64,000 bases of DNA from assembly GCA_000828975.1 (NCBI GenBank), contig AP014683.1, positions 1,473,700-1,537,699 of the forward strand, read 5' to 3'. Origin of the DNA: Burkholderiales bacterium GJ-E10 (GTDB lineage: Bacteria; Pseudomonadota; Gammaproteobacteria; Burkholderiales; Burkholderiaceae_F). The position numbers and the translations under genes are program-made. The notes beneath the pieces were generated by a model. That model had not been told where the DNA came from. It saw only the letters and a program-made list of their open reading frames with translations, and searched no databases. Of the stretch, positions 27,327-38,295 are shown in pieces. The first letter of the stretch is position 1. Each line of letters opens with the position of its first letter.

Positions 27327-28030
27327 GTCCCGGAGACTGGTCCGCACTCGCGCTCTCGCTGCGCCTCGCCGCGACGACGACACTGATCCTGCTTCTGATC
27401 GGCATTCCGCTCGCATGGTGGCTCGCGCGAACCCGATCCTGGTGGCGCGCGCCGATCGCTGCGCTCGTTGCGCTGCCCTTGGTACTGCCGCCCACCGTGC
27501 TCGGCTTTTACCTGCTCGTCGCAATGGGGCCATCCGGCCCGATCGGCCGCGCGACCCAATCCTGCGGTCTTGGGTTACTGCCGTTTACGTTTTCCGGTCT
27601 GGTCCTGGCTTCCGTCGTCTACTCGCTGCCGTTCGCCGTTCAACCGATGGAAAACGCCTTTGCCGGCGTGGATCCGCGGCTGCTCGAAGCCGCAGCGACG
27701 CTGCGTTGCGGTCCTTCGAATCGGTTTTTCCGGATTGTCCTTCCCATGTCGCGTCGCGGCGTGATCGCCGCCGCAGTCATGGGCTTCGCCCACACGGTCG
27801 GGGAATTCGGCATCGTGTTGATGATCGGCGGCAACATTCCTGACACGACCCGGGTTGCATCCTTGCAGATCTACAACCATGTGGAAGCATTGGAATACTC
27901 CCACGCCAACGCGCTGTCCGGCGTGCTGTTGGCGTTTTCGTTCTGCGCGCTGATCGCGTTGAACGCGCTGGGAGGCGTGCGTCCGGTCTCGCGCAGCAGC
28001 GCGCCGGGGCGCGGAGACCGCTCCGCATAG
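27323..28030 (+). CDS. modB: ModB, molybdate ABC transporter permease
   Basis: A 235-residue inner-membrane protein with about five hydrophobic helices and the EAAATLRCGPSNRFFRIVLPMSRRGVIAA coupling loop (EAA motif) that contacts the ATPase. The GTG start overlaps the modA stop (GTGA). Its last 160 bases overlap the 3' end of modC, which runs on the opposite strand. Confidence 0.93.
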   Translation: MSPGDWSALALSLRLAATTTLILLLIGIPLAWWLARTRSWWRAPIAALVALPLVLPPTVLGFYLLVAMGPSGPIGRATQSCGLGLLPFTFSGLVLASVVYSLPFAVQPMENAFAGVDPRLLEAAATLRCGPSNRFFRIVLPMSRRGVIAAAVMGFAHTVGEFGIVLMIGGNIPDTTRVASLQIYNHVEALEYSHANALSGVLLAFSFCALIALNALGGVRPVSRSSAPGRGDRSA

Positions 28031-28716
28031 GTGATCCGCCCCTCTTTCAGCAAAAGAACCCGGTCCGCGAGGCGGGAGATTTCGGGCATCGCGTGGCTGA
28101 CGTAGATCATCGGGAGTCGGTGTTCGTCGCGTAGCCGCTCCAGATACGGCAAGAGTTCATCCTTGCGTGCCTCGTCGATCGCGGAAAGCGGCTCGTCCAG
28201 CAACAGCAGGCGCGGGTTTGCCAGCAGTGCGCGGCCGATCGCCACCCGCTGCGCCTCGCCGCCCGACAGGCGCGCTGGCATGCGTGGAAGTAGGCTACCG
28301 AGACCGAGAATTTCGACTACATCGTCCCACGCGACGCGGGGGCTACCGGGATCCGGGCGAGCGATTCCGAACGCCAGGTTCTGTCGCACGCTCCGGTGCG
28401 GAAACAGTCGTGCATCCTGGAACACCATGCCGACCGCCCGCCGGTGGGGAGGAAGGAAGATTCCGGACGCCGAGTCCTGCCACACCGTTCCACCGACCGT
28501 CACGACGCCCCGCGCGCCGGGTTCCAGGCCGGCAATGCCGCGCAGACAGGTCGTCTTGCCGGCGCCCGAGGGCCCGATCAAGGCGGTGATGCCGCGATCG
28601 GGCGCGTCGAGCCGAAACGACAGGCGATGCCCCGGGAGATCGAACGCCAGGGAAACCTGCAGCCACTGCGGCCCGGGAGCACCCGGAGCACCATTGGTTC
28701 GGGTCATCGACGGCAT
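27871..28716 (-). CDS. modC: ModC, molybdate ABC transporter ATPase (no TOBE domain)
   Basis: A 281-residue ATPase: Walker A GPSGAGKTT near residue 49, Q-loop VFQDARLFPH, signature LSGGEAQRVAIGRAL, Walker B RLLLLDEPLSAID, and H-loop YVSHAMPE. Family members usually have about 350 residues with a C-terminal TOBE domain. Here the conserved ATPase ends near residue 235, and the last 40 or so residues are the antisense of modB. It is encoded opposite to modA-modB and converges with them, which suggests an inversion. It lies 8 bp after the outer-membrane protein gene in the same direction. Confidence 0.9.
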   Translation of the reverse strand: MPSMTRTNGAPGAPGPQWLQVSLAFDLPGHRLSFRLDAPDRGITALIGPSGAGKTTCLRGIAGLEPGARGVVTVGGTVWQDSASGIFLPPHRRAVGMVFQDARLFPHRSVRQNLAFGIARPDPGSPRVAWDDVVEILGLGSLLPRMPARLSGGEAQRVAIGRALLANPRLLLLDEPLSAIDEARKDELLPYLERLRDEHRLPMIYVSHAMPEISRLADRVLLLKEGRITYAERSPRPGALLRETGRTPPSAFNAISAQNENANSTPDSALAWEYSNASTWL

Positions 28717-28723
28717 CCCGCGG

Positions 28724-29605
28724 TCAAAACGTGACCCGCCCCGTAAACACCCAGCCGGTATCGTACAGCGGCGTCAACACCGGAGTCTTCGTGAGCGACG
28801 GGGCCACGGCAAACTGATATCCCGCCCCGATACTGAGGTTCGCCCTTCCGGCAAGGTGAAGCCGGCCGAGGATCACACCGGGGGTCAGGATCACCTGGTT
28901 CATGCCGCCGCGCAATCCGCCCGACCACACCGTGTCGCTGATTTCGAATTCCGGCCAAAAGATCTTGTCGAGGTGGTACTGGATGACGGCGTTGGTGGTG
29001 ATCGCCTTGCCGAGAACGTCTTGCTGCGTGGTCGGAATGGAGGCGCTGAGGGTCGCCTGCACATCGAAGTTGCCCCACCCTTTTCCGGCGGCGATCGTCG
29101 GCGTGATCACCCACGCATTGCTCGTGAAGGCGGGCGAGCCGGTCGGGGCCTGCACGCCGAGAAATGCCGTGACGACGTAGTTTCCCTGCGCCTCGTTGGC
29201 GCTGAGCAGACGCTGCTTCACCAGGAAAAACGGGGCGTCTCCCCAACCGCTCGTGGGGTTGACGTGGGAACGCACCTGGTACGGCGGCGCGTTGAAGATG
29301 ATCTCGTTGGTCGTCGTCGGGATGAGCTCCAAGCCCTTCCCGCCGCCGTAGTTGTCGAGCGTGCCGCCGTTTCCCAGATGCTGGGTCGTTTGATCGTACC
29401 GGTACTCTTCCATCAGGAGCGGCGTGACGGTGATCAGCGGCGTCATCCAGTGCGGCTGACTCGATTGCGCTTCGTCCACCCGCTGGAACCAGTTGCTGAA
29501 ATAGCCGGAGTCGCCGGCCGTTTGATCCGCCTGCGCCAAGCCGGAAAGCCCCCAAGACAGCAACCCGAACACGCACAACGCCCGCCAAAACTTCTGCTTA
29601 CGCAT
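28724..29605 (-). CDS. Predicted outer-membrane / exported beta-rich protein
   Basis: A 293-residue protein with a clear signal peptide (RKQKFWRALCVFGLLSWGLSGLAQA, cleavage near residue 26). The mature part is rich in alternating hydrophobic strands, tryptophans and tyrosines, with a C-terminal strand ending VFTGRVTF, i.e. an aromatic final residue as in outer-membrane beta-barrels. I cannot assign a substrate. GGAGG precedes ATG 29605. It lies between nifA and modC in the same direction. Confidence 0.7.
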   Translation of the reverse strand: MRKQKFWRALCVFGLLSWGLSGLAQADQTAGDSGYFSNWFQRVDEAQSSQPHWMTPLITVTPLLMEEYRYDQTTQHLGNGGTLDNYGGGKGLELIPTTTNEIIFNAPPYQVRSHVNPTSGWGDAPFFLVKQRLLSANEAQGNYVVTAFLGVQAPTGSPAFTSNAWVITPTIAAGKGWGNFDVQATLSASIPTTQQDVLGKAITTNAVIQYHLDKIFWPEFEISDTVWSGGLRGGMNQVILTPGVILGRLHLAGRANLSIGAGYQFAVAPSLTKTPVLTPLYDTGWVFTGRVTF

Positions 29606-29868
29606 GATTCCTCCGGAAATGTGGCGAGCGGATTTGCGCGCCCGCATTTCCATTCCGCAAGGGATATGCCAATGGGATCGCCGTACGTCATTCCGTTGGA
29701 AAAATCCTCAAAACCAATTTGAAATCATGGGGTTGCGATGTCGTTCGGTGTTCTGCACCAGAACGGTTTCCAGTCTCGTCATGTTTCCTTCGATACAACG
29801 ACCATCCCATTTGTACGATTTCCGCCAATGTGGGCGCGGCGTCTTCCAACGCATTCTTCCGCGCGGCA

Positions 29869-31482
29869 TCAGATCCGCTTGATTTCGATCTGGTACTTCT
29901 GCAACGCGTAGCCCATCTGGCGCGGCGTGAGTTTGAGCAAGCGCGCAGCCTTCGCCTGCACCCAACCGCATCGCTCCATGGCCCAGACCAGCCGCTCCCG
30001 TTCGCCGCCCTCGATGCGGCTCGGCTCCCAGTTCTGCGGCGACGCCTCGGGCGCTTGCGCCGGCGCGCTTCCCACCGGCATGGCGACGGGCTTCTCGGGC
30101 ACGTGCAAGGCCCGCGTAAGGCAGCGGTTTTGCACGCAAGGGAGATCGAACTCGCGGATCAGCGCGCCGCGCGCCATGGTCGCGGTGCGCTCGACGCAGT
30201 TCTCCAGTTCCCGCACGTTCCCCGGCCAATAGCAGTTGCGCAGAACCTGCATCGCTTCGGGTGCGATCTTGAGGTCCTTGCGGTTTTCCTTGTTGAACTT
30301 TGCGAGAAAGTGTTCGACCAATGCGGGGATGTCCTCCCGACGTTCGCGTAACGGCGGGAGAAATATGCCGACCACGTTGATCCGGTAATACAGGTCCGCA
30401 CGGAACTGATTCGCCGCCACCGCCTTTTCGAGATCGCGATTCGTCGCCGCGATCAAGCGGACGTCGACGCGGATGGTGCGGTTGCCGCCCACCCGTTCGA
30501 ATTCCTGTTCCTGCAACACGCGCAGCAGCTTGGCCTGGAAGGCCGCCGAGATGTCGCCGATCTCGTCCAGAAAAAGCGTTCCGCCGTCGGCCAGCTCGAA
30601 GCGTCCCTTGCGTTCGGCATGCGCCCCGGTGAAGGCGCCCTTTTCGTGGCCGAAGAGCTCCGACTCGAGCAGGGTCTCCGACAGCGCCGCGCAGTTGACC
30701 TTGACGAACGGCCGGTCCTTGCGGGCGCTTTGCACGTGAATGGCACGCGCGATCGCTTCCTTCCCCGTCCCGCTCTCGCCGCGCAGGAGCACGGTGGCGC
30801 GACTGGGTGCGGCCTGGTGAACCTCGGCGAATACCTTTTGCATCAACGGCGAGATGCCGATCACATCGTCGAACACGATTTTTCCTCGCGGCGCCGCCGT
30901 GAGCTGCTTCTGCAGCCGTGTCCGTTCTTTCAGCAGTTCGAGACGATCGGCGGTCACGGTCCGATGCAGCACGACCGTTTGACCGATGAGGTTCGCCACC
31001 ATCGTCAGAAATCGCCGGTCGCGCTCGAAACTGCGGCGGCGCCGGTCCGGTGCGCGGATGATCGAGAGCACGCCCAGCGTCTCTTGTCCGACCTTGATCG
31101 GCACGCCGATGAACGCGACGTCACCGTCCGGACCGATTTCATCGACGGTTCCCGTCCGGTTGAGAAACATCGGCTCCTCCGCGACGTTCGGCACGACGCA
31201 CGACATCGCGCTGGAGAAGATGCGTCCGGTCAGCCCCTCACCCGGCCGATAACGGCCGCGCCGAATCTCGGCCTCCGATAGGCCCACCGCACCGACCAGG
31301 TGCAATTCGCCCGACTCCTGCACCAAGCTGAGCATTCCGCGACGGACGCCGAGGCGGTTTCCGAGCAGATTCAACACCTCCCGCAACGTCCTCGGGAGAT
31401 CGAGGGAGGAACTCAGAATCTTGCCGATTTCGTAGATCGTGGCGACCTCGAGATCGGCATTGCGGTGTGCTTCTTCTGCCAT
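29869..31482 (-). CDS. nifA: NifA, sigma-54-dependent activator (oxygen-sensitive type)
   Basis: A 537-residue bacterial enhancer-binding protein. An N-terminal GAF domain spans about residues 10-175. The AAA+ domain has Walker A GESGTGKE (235-242), the sigma-54 contact GAFTGA (282-287) and Walker [11 protein letters not shown]-terminal Fis-type HTH ends the protein. The motif C-x11-C-x19-C-x4-C is exact at C417, C429, C449 and C454, the hallmark of NifA proteins that sense oxygen or redox directly without NifL; no nifL is seen. ATG 31482 is preferred because the longer frame adds an unconserved leader. It should activate the promoters listed here. Confidence 0.96.
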   Translation of the reverse strand: MAEEAHRNADLEVATIYEIGKILSSSLDLPRTLREVLNLLGNRLGVRRGMLSLVQESGELHLVGAVGLSEAEIRRGRYRPGEGLTGRIFSSAMSCVVPNVAEEPMFLNRTGTVDEIGPDGDVAFIGVPIKVGQETLGVLSIIRAPDRRRRSFERDRRFLTMVANLIGQTVVLHRTVTADRLELLKERTRLQKQLTAAPRGKIVFDDVIGISPLMQKVFAEVHQAAPSRATVLLRGESGTGKEAIARAIHVQSARKDRPFVKVNCAALSETLLESELFGHEKGAFTGAHAERKGRFELADGGTLFLDEIGDISAAFQAKLLRVLQEQEFERVGGNRTIRVDVRLIAATNRDLEKAVAANQFRADLYYRINVVGIFLPPLRERREDIPALVEHFLAKFNKENRKDLKIAPEAMQVLRNCYWPGNVRELENCVERTATMARGALIREFDLPCVQNRCLTRALHVPEKPVAMPVGSAPAQAPEASPQNWEPSRIEGGERERLVWAMERCGWVQAKAARLLKLTPRQMGYALQKYQIEIKRI

Positions 31483-31787
31483 CGGACAACTCCTGCAATG
31501 ATCGCAACCCAATATTCCAAGACGCCTTTCGCCATGCGAACGGCGGCCCGCGATCCGATCCTGGGTCCGATTGCTCTTTGTATGCCCAACGACCTTCTCT
31601 GTTCGAAGAACATAGAAGCAAAATTCAAGCCAATCATGGGATGAGTCACCCGGGCGCTGCAAGCGCCTTTTACCGGGTTTGACGCGATGGGCTCTTCTTC
31701 GTTATCCCGCCCCAAAGCGCGCCACGCTCTACGACCCGCCCGAATCCGTTTCGCGATCGACCCGGCATTGGACGCGCGCCACGCCGG
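31483..31787. other. Intergenic region upstream of nifA
   Basis: This stretch of about 305 bp holds the nifA leader and the end region of the GGDEF-EAL gene. I find no TGGCAC-N5-TTGCW element, so nifA is probably transcribed by a sigma-70-type promoter that I cannot pinpoint. No gene is supported here. Confidence 0.4.
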
Positions 31788-34754
31788 TCAGGCCCATCCA
31801 GGAGATTCCGCGTCGCACCTGGCCATCGCGGCAGCAAACCGGTCTATCGGTTGCGGGCGGCCGAACAGATAGCCCTGGCCGACGGGGCAGCCGAGCTGGT
31901 TCAAGATGTGTACCTGCGTCTCGCGCTCGATCCCTTCCGCCACGACGCGCAGACGCAGCGCGCGGGCGAGGCTGATGCACGCGTTGACGAGCTCGTATTG
32001 TCGGGAATCGCCGTCGATGTCGTCGACGAATTGCCGATCGATCTTCAAGCCTGTCACCTGGAAGCGATTCAGGTAGCCCAGCGAGGAGTACCCGGTGCCG
32101 AAGTCGTCGATGAAGACGTTCACGCCCATTGCGTGCAGCGCGCGAATCGCGTCATGGATCCGCGCGCTGTCCTCGAGCAGCAGACTTTCGGTGACCTCGA
32201 TCGCCAGCCACTCGGGCCTCGCCCCCGTCTGATGCAGGATCTCGCGGGTGAGGCTGGCGATGTCGTCGTACAGGAACTGGTTCGTCGACACGTTGACGTT
32301 CACCGTCAGCGGCTTGCGGCGCCCCTGGTTCCAGCGGCAGGCCATTTCGGCTCCCCGCCGCATGACCCAGCGCCCGATCGGAATGATCGAGCCGCTTTCC
32401 TCCGCGATGTCCATGAACCGGTCCGGCGCCAGCAGCTCTTCGTCCGGCCGTCGCAAGCGCAAAAGCGCCTCGGCGCCGATCCATGTGCCGTCGCGCAACT
32501 CGACCACGGGCTGGAAATGCAGCTCGAGACCCTCGCCGGTCTCGGCTTCGCGCAAGGCATCGAGGAGATCCAGCCGTTCGCGCCCGCGACTGCCCAATTC
32601 GTGCCGGAAGGTTTCCCAGTTGCCACGCCCCTTCCGCTTGGCCTGATACATCGCCGCGTCGGCATGGGCCATGAGTTGCTCCAGGTCGTCGCCGTGTTCG
32701 GGAAACATGGCAAGGCCCATGCTGACGCTGGCGGTGATCATGCGGTGCTCGATGCGGAACGGCTCGGCCAGCTTCGCGCGAATCCGCGCGACGATTTCCT
32801 CCATGTTCGTCCGGCCGTCCGCCGCCGGCGCGACGATCGCGAACTCGTCGCCGCCGACCCGCGCCAGCAGATCGCCGGAACCGACGCACTGCCGGATCCG
32901 CTCCGCGATGTTGCGCAGCAGGTGATCCCCTGCCGAATGCCCCAGCGTGTCGTTGATGTCCTTGAGGCCGTCGACATCCAGGAACAGCACCCCAAGATCG
33001 CTCCGACCTTCGCGCGCCCGGGCGAGCAGCGTCGCACCGAATTCCTGCAGCGCATGGCGGTTGGCGAGTTTGGTGACGGTGTCGGTAAGCGCGAGCGTCT
33101 TGATGCGCTCGCGCTGCGCGACGATCTGCGTGATGTCCCGCCCGTAGGCGATTGCGCCGTCGATCGCTCCGGCTGAGTCGCGCGTTGCGATGAACCGGAC
33201 GTGGTTGATCGATTGATTGCGGTGGAACGTGAACTCGATCTCTTCCGGCATGCCGGTTGCCAACACCCGGGCGAGCGCGCCCTCGTATTCAGCGATGCCG
33301 GCATCGCCCGGCGAGGTCTCCGCGGGCGAGCGCCCGATCGCGCGCGGTTCGTCCTGCTCCAGGAACGACGCGAGATTGGGGCTGACGTAGATCTTCCTCC
33401 CGCGCACGTCGTAGCGCGCGACATGGTCGGGCGAGAGTTCCGCGAGGGTGCGGAACAAGCGTTCGCTTTCGCGCAACTTGCGGTCGGCCTGCCGGCGGAT
33501 CAGCTCCGCGCCGGCGTGGCCCGCGATCTTGCGCAGCACACCGACGACGGCCTCCTCGTCGAGGATCGGATTGCAATCCATCACCGCAAGCAGGCCGACG
33601 GCGCGGCCGGTGGCATCCACCAGCGGCACCCCGACATAGCTCTGGACGCCCTGCTCGACGAGAAAGCGGTCGCGCGGGAAGAGCACGTGCGCGTCCCGCG
33701 GATGGCAGCACAGCTTGACCTGCGCAACCGCTTCGCAGGGCGTGTCCCGCAGCGCGTAGCGCAGAGCCGGACGCAGCTCGCCCTTCGAGTAGAACGCGAC
33801 GGTCTGCGCGAAGCCGGGATCGTCCTCGGGAAACCGGTCGACCAGCACGTGGTCCACCGCGAGCAGGTCCCCCAGAAACCGCACCAGATCGAAAAAATAC
33901 GAATCGGCGTTGTGGTCCAGGCTCTGGCGCGTGACGAAGCTCCATGCCGCGTCCTGAAGATAGGCGGCGGTAACGTCGCGCCCAATCCCGATGACGCCGA
34001 CCGTCGCGCCGCCGGGGTCGGTCTCGGGAAGGAGCCGGATCTGCCGGACTTCGGGGAACGGATGGCCGTCGCGCTCCTGCCGCAACTCGATTTTCTTCGC
34101 CGTGCCGTCGCCGGCGACGGCAACGACCTGCTCATGCACCCGCACCAGCAGCGGCAACCCCAACTCGTCCAGGCGCCTTCCCAGCAACTGCTCGGCGGGC
34201 CGACGCAAGGTCGCCGCCGCCACACTGTTGGCGAAGCGGATGCGGCCGTCCCGATCGAAATGGAAGACGTCGACCGGGATGCTGTCGGCCAAGGACCGAA
34301 ACGCGTGCTCCCGCTCCCGTGCGATCCGCTCGGCCGCCTTTTGGCGCGTGGTTTCGACCGAGACGGTCAGCGCGGAAACCACCGCGCCCGCCGGATCGAA
34401 CTCCGGGATTGCCTTGAGCGTGAACCAGCGGACGTCGCCATCGGCACCGGTGGACTCGATATCCATCTCGCCCGGCGCACCATGGTCCAGCACCGCGCGC
34501 AGGAGCGCTTCCATCCGGACGGCATCGTCGCCGAGCGTCGACCATTCGGACGGCGTGCACCCGAGGTACTGCTCCGGGCGCAACCCCGTCACACGCTCGA
34601 AATGCGGATTGGCGTAAATGCGATGGAGCGCGCGGTCATAACGGACGATCGCAACCGGCAAGTCGGCAAGATCTCCCGCGCTCGATGCCCGCGCACATGC
34701 CCCCGCGCTCCGATGGGGCGTTGGGTGGATCGTGGCGCGGGGCGAAGGACACAT
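31788..34754 (-). CDS. PAS-PAS-GAF-PAS-GGDEF-EAL c-di-GMP signalling protein
   Basis: A soluble protein of up to 988 residues. Order: PAS (about 30-140), PAS (150-265), GAF (285-435), PAS (445-565), GGDEF (about 575-730, with intact GGDEF in ARVGGDEFAIV) and EAL (about 745-980). EAL catalytic signatures are IGAEALLRL and DDFGTGYSSLGYL. Both active sites look intact, so it could make or degrade c-di-GMP depending on sensory input. No transmembrane segment is seen. The exact start is uncertain because the first 25 residues are unconserved. Confidence 0.9.
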   Translation of the reverse strand: MCPSPRATIHPTPHRSAGACARASSAGDLADLPVAIVRYDRALHRIYANPHFERVTGLRPEQYLGCTPSEWSTLGDDAVRMEALLRAVLDHGAPGEMDIESTGADGDVRWFTLKAIPEFDPAGAVVSALTVSVETTRQKAAERIAREREHAFRSLADSIPVDVFHFDRDGRIRFANSVAAATLRRPAEQLLGRRLDELGLPLLVRVHEQVVAVAGDGTAKKIELRQERDGHPFPEVRQIRLLPETDPGGATVGVIGIGRDVTAAYLQDAAWSFVTRQSLDHNADSYFFDLVRFLGDLLAVDHVLVDRFPEDDPGFAQTVAFYSKGELRPALRYALRDTPCEAVAQVKLCCHPRDAHVLFPRDRFLVEQGVQSYVGVPLVDATGRAVGLLAVMDCNPILDEEAVVGVLRKIAGHAGAELIRRQADRKLRESERLFRTLAELSPDHVARYDVRGRKIYVSPNLASFLEQDEPRAIGRSPAETSPGDAGIAEYEGALARVLATGMPEEIEFTFHRNQSINHVRFIATRDSAGAIDGAIAYGRDITQIVAQRERIKTLALTDTVTKLANRHALQEFGATLLARAREGRSDLGVLFLDVDGLKDINDTLGHSAGDHLLRNIAERIRQCVGSGDLLARVGGDEFAIVAPAADGRTNMEEIVARIRAKLAEPFRIEHRMITASVSMGLAMFPEHGDDLEQLMAHADAAMYQAKRKGRGNWETFRHELGSRGRERLDLLDALREAETGEGLELHFQPVVELRDGTWIGAEALLRLRRPDEELLAPDRFMDIAEESGSIIPIGRWVMRRGAEMACRWNQGRRKPLTVNVNVSTNQFLYDDIASLTREILHQTGARPEWLAIEVTESLLLEDSARIHDAIRALHAMGVNVFIDDFGTGYSSLGYLNRFQVTGLKIDRQFVDDIDGDSRQYELVNACISLARALRLRVVAEGIERETQVHILNQLGCPVGQGYLFGRPQPIDRFAAAMARCDAESPGWA

Positions 34755-34944
34755 CCAGTTATGGGAACGGCAATGAGATGGTCGTCCGTTTCAGGGCTGA
34801 TTTCGGGGCTGAGTCCGGAAATGGCGTTTGACGATTCGCCCCGACCATTCTGCGCGATCCGAGGGACGGAAGGCTCGCCCGAAATTGCGCGGAAATTCGT
34901 CTCAATTCCGCGCTTCACCTCGGCCCGCGCCACGTCGCCCCCGC

Positions 34945-35712
34945 TCAAGGGGATCCCCGAAACAGCCCGATGGTGAGCGCGATGCCGATCGCGATCACCA
35001 GGACGCGCAACGCACGCTCTGGCACGCGGTTGAGCAGATGCGCGCCGAGCCAGCTGCCGCAGAGTGCGCCGACACAGGCTACCGCCATCGCGAGCCAGTG
35101 CACTTCGGCCGAGACCAGGAACACCACCACGGCAGTCGCGTTCATGACCCCGGCCAGCACATTCTTGGTGGCCGCGGCGGCACGCACCGGAATGCGGCTG
35201 AGCGCCAGGCTCGCCAGCATCAGGAAACCGATGCCGCCGCCGAAATAGCCGCCGTAGACCGCGATCACGAACTGGATCGCCTTCGCCCATAGCGGACCGA
35301 GCCGCAGCTGCCCGGCGTCGGCATGGGGTGGCTTGCGACGAAACGAACCCCATGCAAACGCCGCGGTGGCGAAGAGGACCAGCCACGGCACCATCTTCCC
35401 GAACAAACTCGATGGGGTCCGCAGCAGCAGGACGGCGCCGACTCCGCCACCGACGAGACTGATCGCCGTCAGCGCGCGCAAGCTCACCTGATCCGTGCCC
35501 GAAGCGTGCCGCCGCCCCATCCACCCTCCGACCAGTTGCCCCGGGAAAAGCGCCACGGTCGACGTGATGTTCGCGGCGCGCGCGTCCATGCCCGTCCACA
35601 TCAAGGCGGGCAATGTGATGAACGATCCGCCTCCCGCCAACTGGTTCTGCACCCCGGCCCAGACCGCGCCGGCAAACAACAGGAGGAACCGATCGATGGA
35701 ATCGACATGCAT
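34945..35712 (-). CDS. TauE/SafE-family (sulfite exporter-like) membrane protein
   Basis: A 255-residue polytopic membrane protein with about seven to eight hydrophobic segments and the family hallmarks NQLAGGGSFITLPAL near the N-terminus and GGYFGGGIGFLML in the middle. Members move sulfite, sulfoacetate or other organosulfur anions; the substrate here is unknown. In a sulfur oxidiser sulfite export would be plausible (inference). ATG 35712 is chosen; the longer frame is antisense to the next gene's coding frame. Confidence 0.85.
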   Translation of the reverse strand: MHVDSIDRFLLLFAGAVWAGVQNQLAGGGSFITLPALMWTGMDARAANITSTVALFPGQLVGGWMGRRHASGTDQVSLRALTAISLVGGGVGAVLLLRTPSSLFGKMVPWLVLFATAAFAWGSFRRKPPHADAGQLRLGPLWAKAIQFVIAVYGGYFGGGIGFLMLASLALSRIPVRAAAATKNVLAGVMNATAVVVFLVSAEVHWLAMAVACVGALCGSWLGAHLLNRVPERALRVLVIAIGIALTIGLFRGSP

Positions 35713-35728
35713 GGTGTGGGGCGCGGCG

Positions 35729-37030
35729 TCATGCCTCCGCCAGGTTCGCCGCGGCGGGATGGCGCTCGTGGAAATAGTGCACGCGGTTCCGGCCGGCCCT
35801 TTTCGCGGCATACATCGCCGCATCCGCCCTTGCCAGCAGCAGTTCCGGCTCGGTGCCGTCCTCGGGACAAAGCGCGACGCCGATGCTCGCCGAAACGGCC
35901 GCCGACTGGTCGGCAGTGACGGCGACGGGTTCGCGCACGAACTCGAGGACGCGATCCAGGATGGCCTGACATTCCTCGCGGCTGTGCAACTGGGCCAGGA
36001 CGAGCACGAACTCGTCGCCCCCCAGCCGCGCCACGGTGTCATTGCCGCGCAGGCATGCCTGCATCCGCACCGCGACCGCCTGGAGCAGCCGGTCGCCGGC
36101 GTCATGTCCGAACCGGTCGTTGATGTCCTTGAATCCGTCGAGGTCGATGAAGCAGACCGCCAGTTCCCGATTCGTGCGCTCGGAAAGCGGCAGCGCCTGA
36201 TGGATCCGATCGAGCAGCAGCATGCGGTTCGGCAGTCCGGTCAACCCGTCCCGGAACGCCATGCTCTCGACCTGTTCCTGGTAGCGCTTGAGTTCGGTGA
36301 TGTCGAGCAACAGCCACATCGATTCGTCGCGCCCGGCGGAGAGCATCACGCCGCTCATGTCGACCCAGATCGCCTGACCGTCCTTGCGCACCAGGCGGAT
36401 CTGCGTGCGGTAGGTGCCCCCCTCGCGCAGGCTCGGGTATGCGTCCTCACCGAAACGGCGGTAGGAATCCTCGTCGGGATACAGGGTCCGCATGTCCTCG
36501 CCGAGCGGATCGCCGGCACCATACCCGAGCATCTGCTCCAGAGCCCGGTTTCGCCAGATCGCCTTGCGGCCTCGCAGCTTGAGGATGCCGACGAGTTCGT
36601 TGTCCAGCATCATCTCCTGCTCGCGGTTGAGATCCGCCAATCGGACTGCCAGTCGGCCCCGCTCCATCAGCCATCCGATCAGGATGGTGATCAATGCGTA
36701 GCCGACGACGGAAATCTCCGGCATCCAGCGTTGCGTCCAGGCCCATTGCACCGGAGCGCCGAGGTAGAGCACGGTTCCCGCGCTCAGGGCGACGACCAGA
36801 ACACCGGGCGCGGAGCCGCAAAGATAGAAGGTGAGCAAGGCCGCGACGGAAAACGGCGCGAACGGCAATCGCGGCTCGACGGACCAAAGCGCGATCCGGA
36901 CCAACAGGGCCGCGACGTACAGGGCGAGGCCGACGGCAAACGGCGCAATCGCGGAGCGATTGCCGAAAGGAGGGTTGCTGGCAAACTTCAAGTGCGTTCC
37001 TGTACGAATTGCCCTGATTTTGCCATTCAT
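35729..37030 (-). CDS. Membrane-bound PAS-GGDEF diguanylate cyclase
   Basis: A 433-residue protein. The N-terminal 120 residues contain about four hydrophobic segments (for example FAVGLALYVAALLVRIALW and LTFYLCGSAPGVLVVALS). A PAS domain follows (about 140-255), then a GGDEF domain (about 260-425) with LTGLPNR, FIDLDGFKDINDRFGHDAG and intact LGGDEF. An RxxD-type inhibitory site is not obvious. It should synthesise c-di-GMP. ATG 37030 is preferred over a TTG at 37039. Confidence 0.9.
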   Translation of the reverse strand: MNGKIRAIRTGTHLKFASNPPFGNRSAIAPFAVGLALYVAALLVRIALWSVEPRLPFAPFSVAALLTFYLCGSAPGVLVVALSAGTVLYLGAPVQWAWTQRWMPEISVVGYALITILIGWLMERGRLAVRLADLNREQEMMLDNELVGILKLRGRKAIWRNRALEQMLGYGAGDPLGEDMRTLYPDEDSYRRFGEDAYPSLREGGTYRTQIRLVRKDGQAIWVDMSGVMLSAGRDESMWLLLDITELKRYQEQVESMAFRDGLTGLPNRMLLLDRIHQALPLSERTNRELAVCFIDLDGFKDINDRFGHDAGDRLLQAVAVRMQACLRGNDTVARLGGDEFVLVLAQLHSREECQAILDRVLEFVREPVAVTADQSAAVSASIGVALCPEDGTEPELLLARADAAMYAAKRAGRNRVHYFHERHPAAANLAEA

Positions 37031-37188
37031 CGGGGGCAACGGCGGCGATTTGCCGCCTCACCCCGCTTGCACCCGCCGTCCGCCCCAATTTTGTCCAGGA
37101 CAAACACTTGTATGCCGAGGCCGCGACGACCCTCCCCCGCGTCATCCCGACGGACGCCGGTCGGCGCCCCGTCCGGCGCGAGATCGAA

Positions 37189-38295
<1,107 letters not shown>

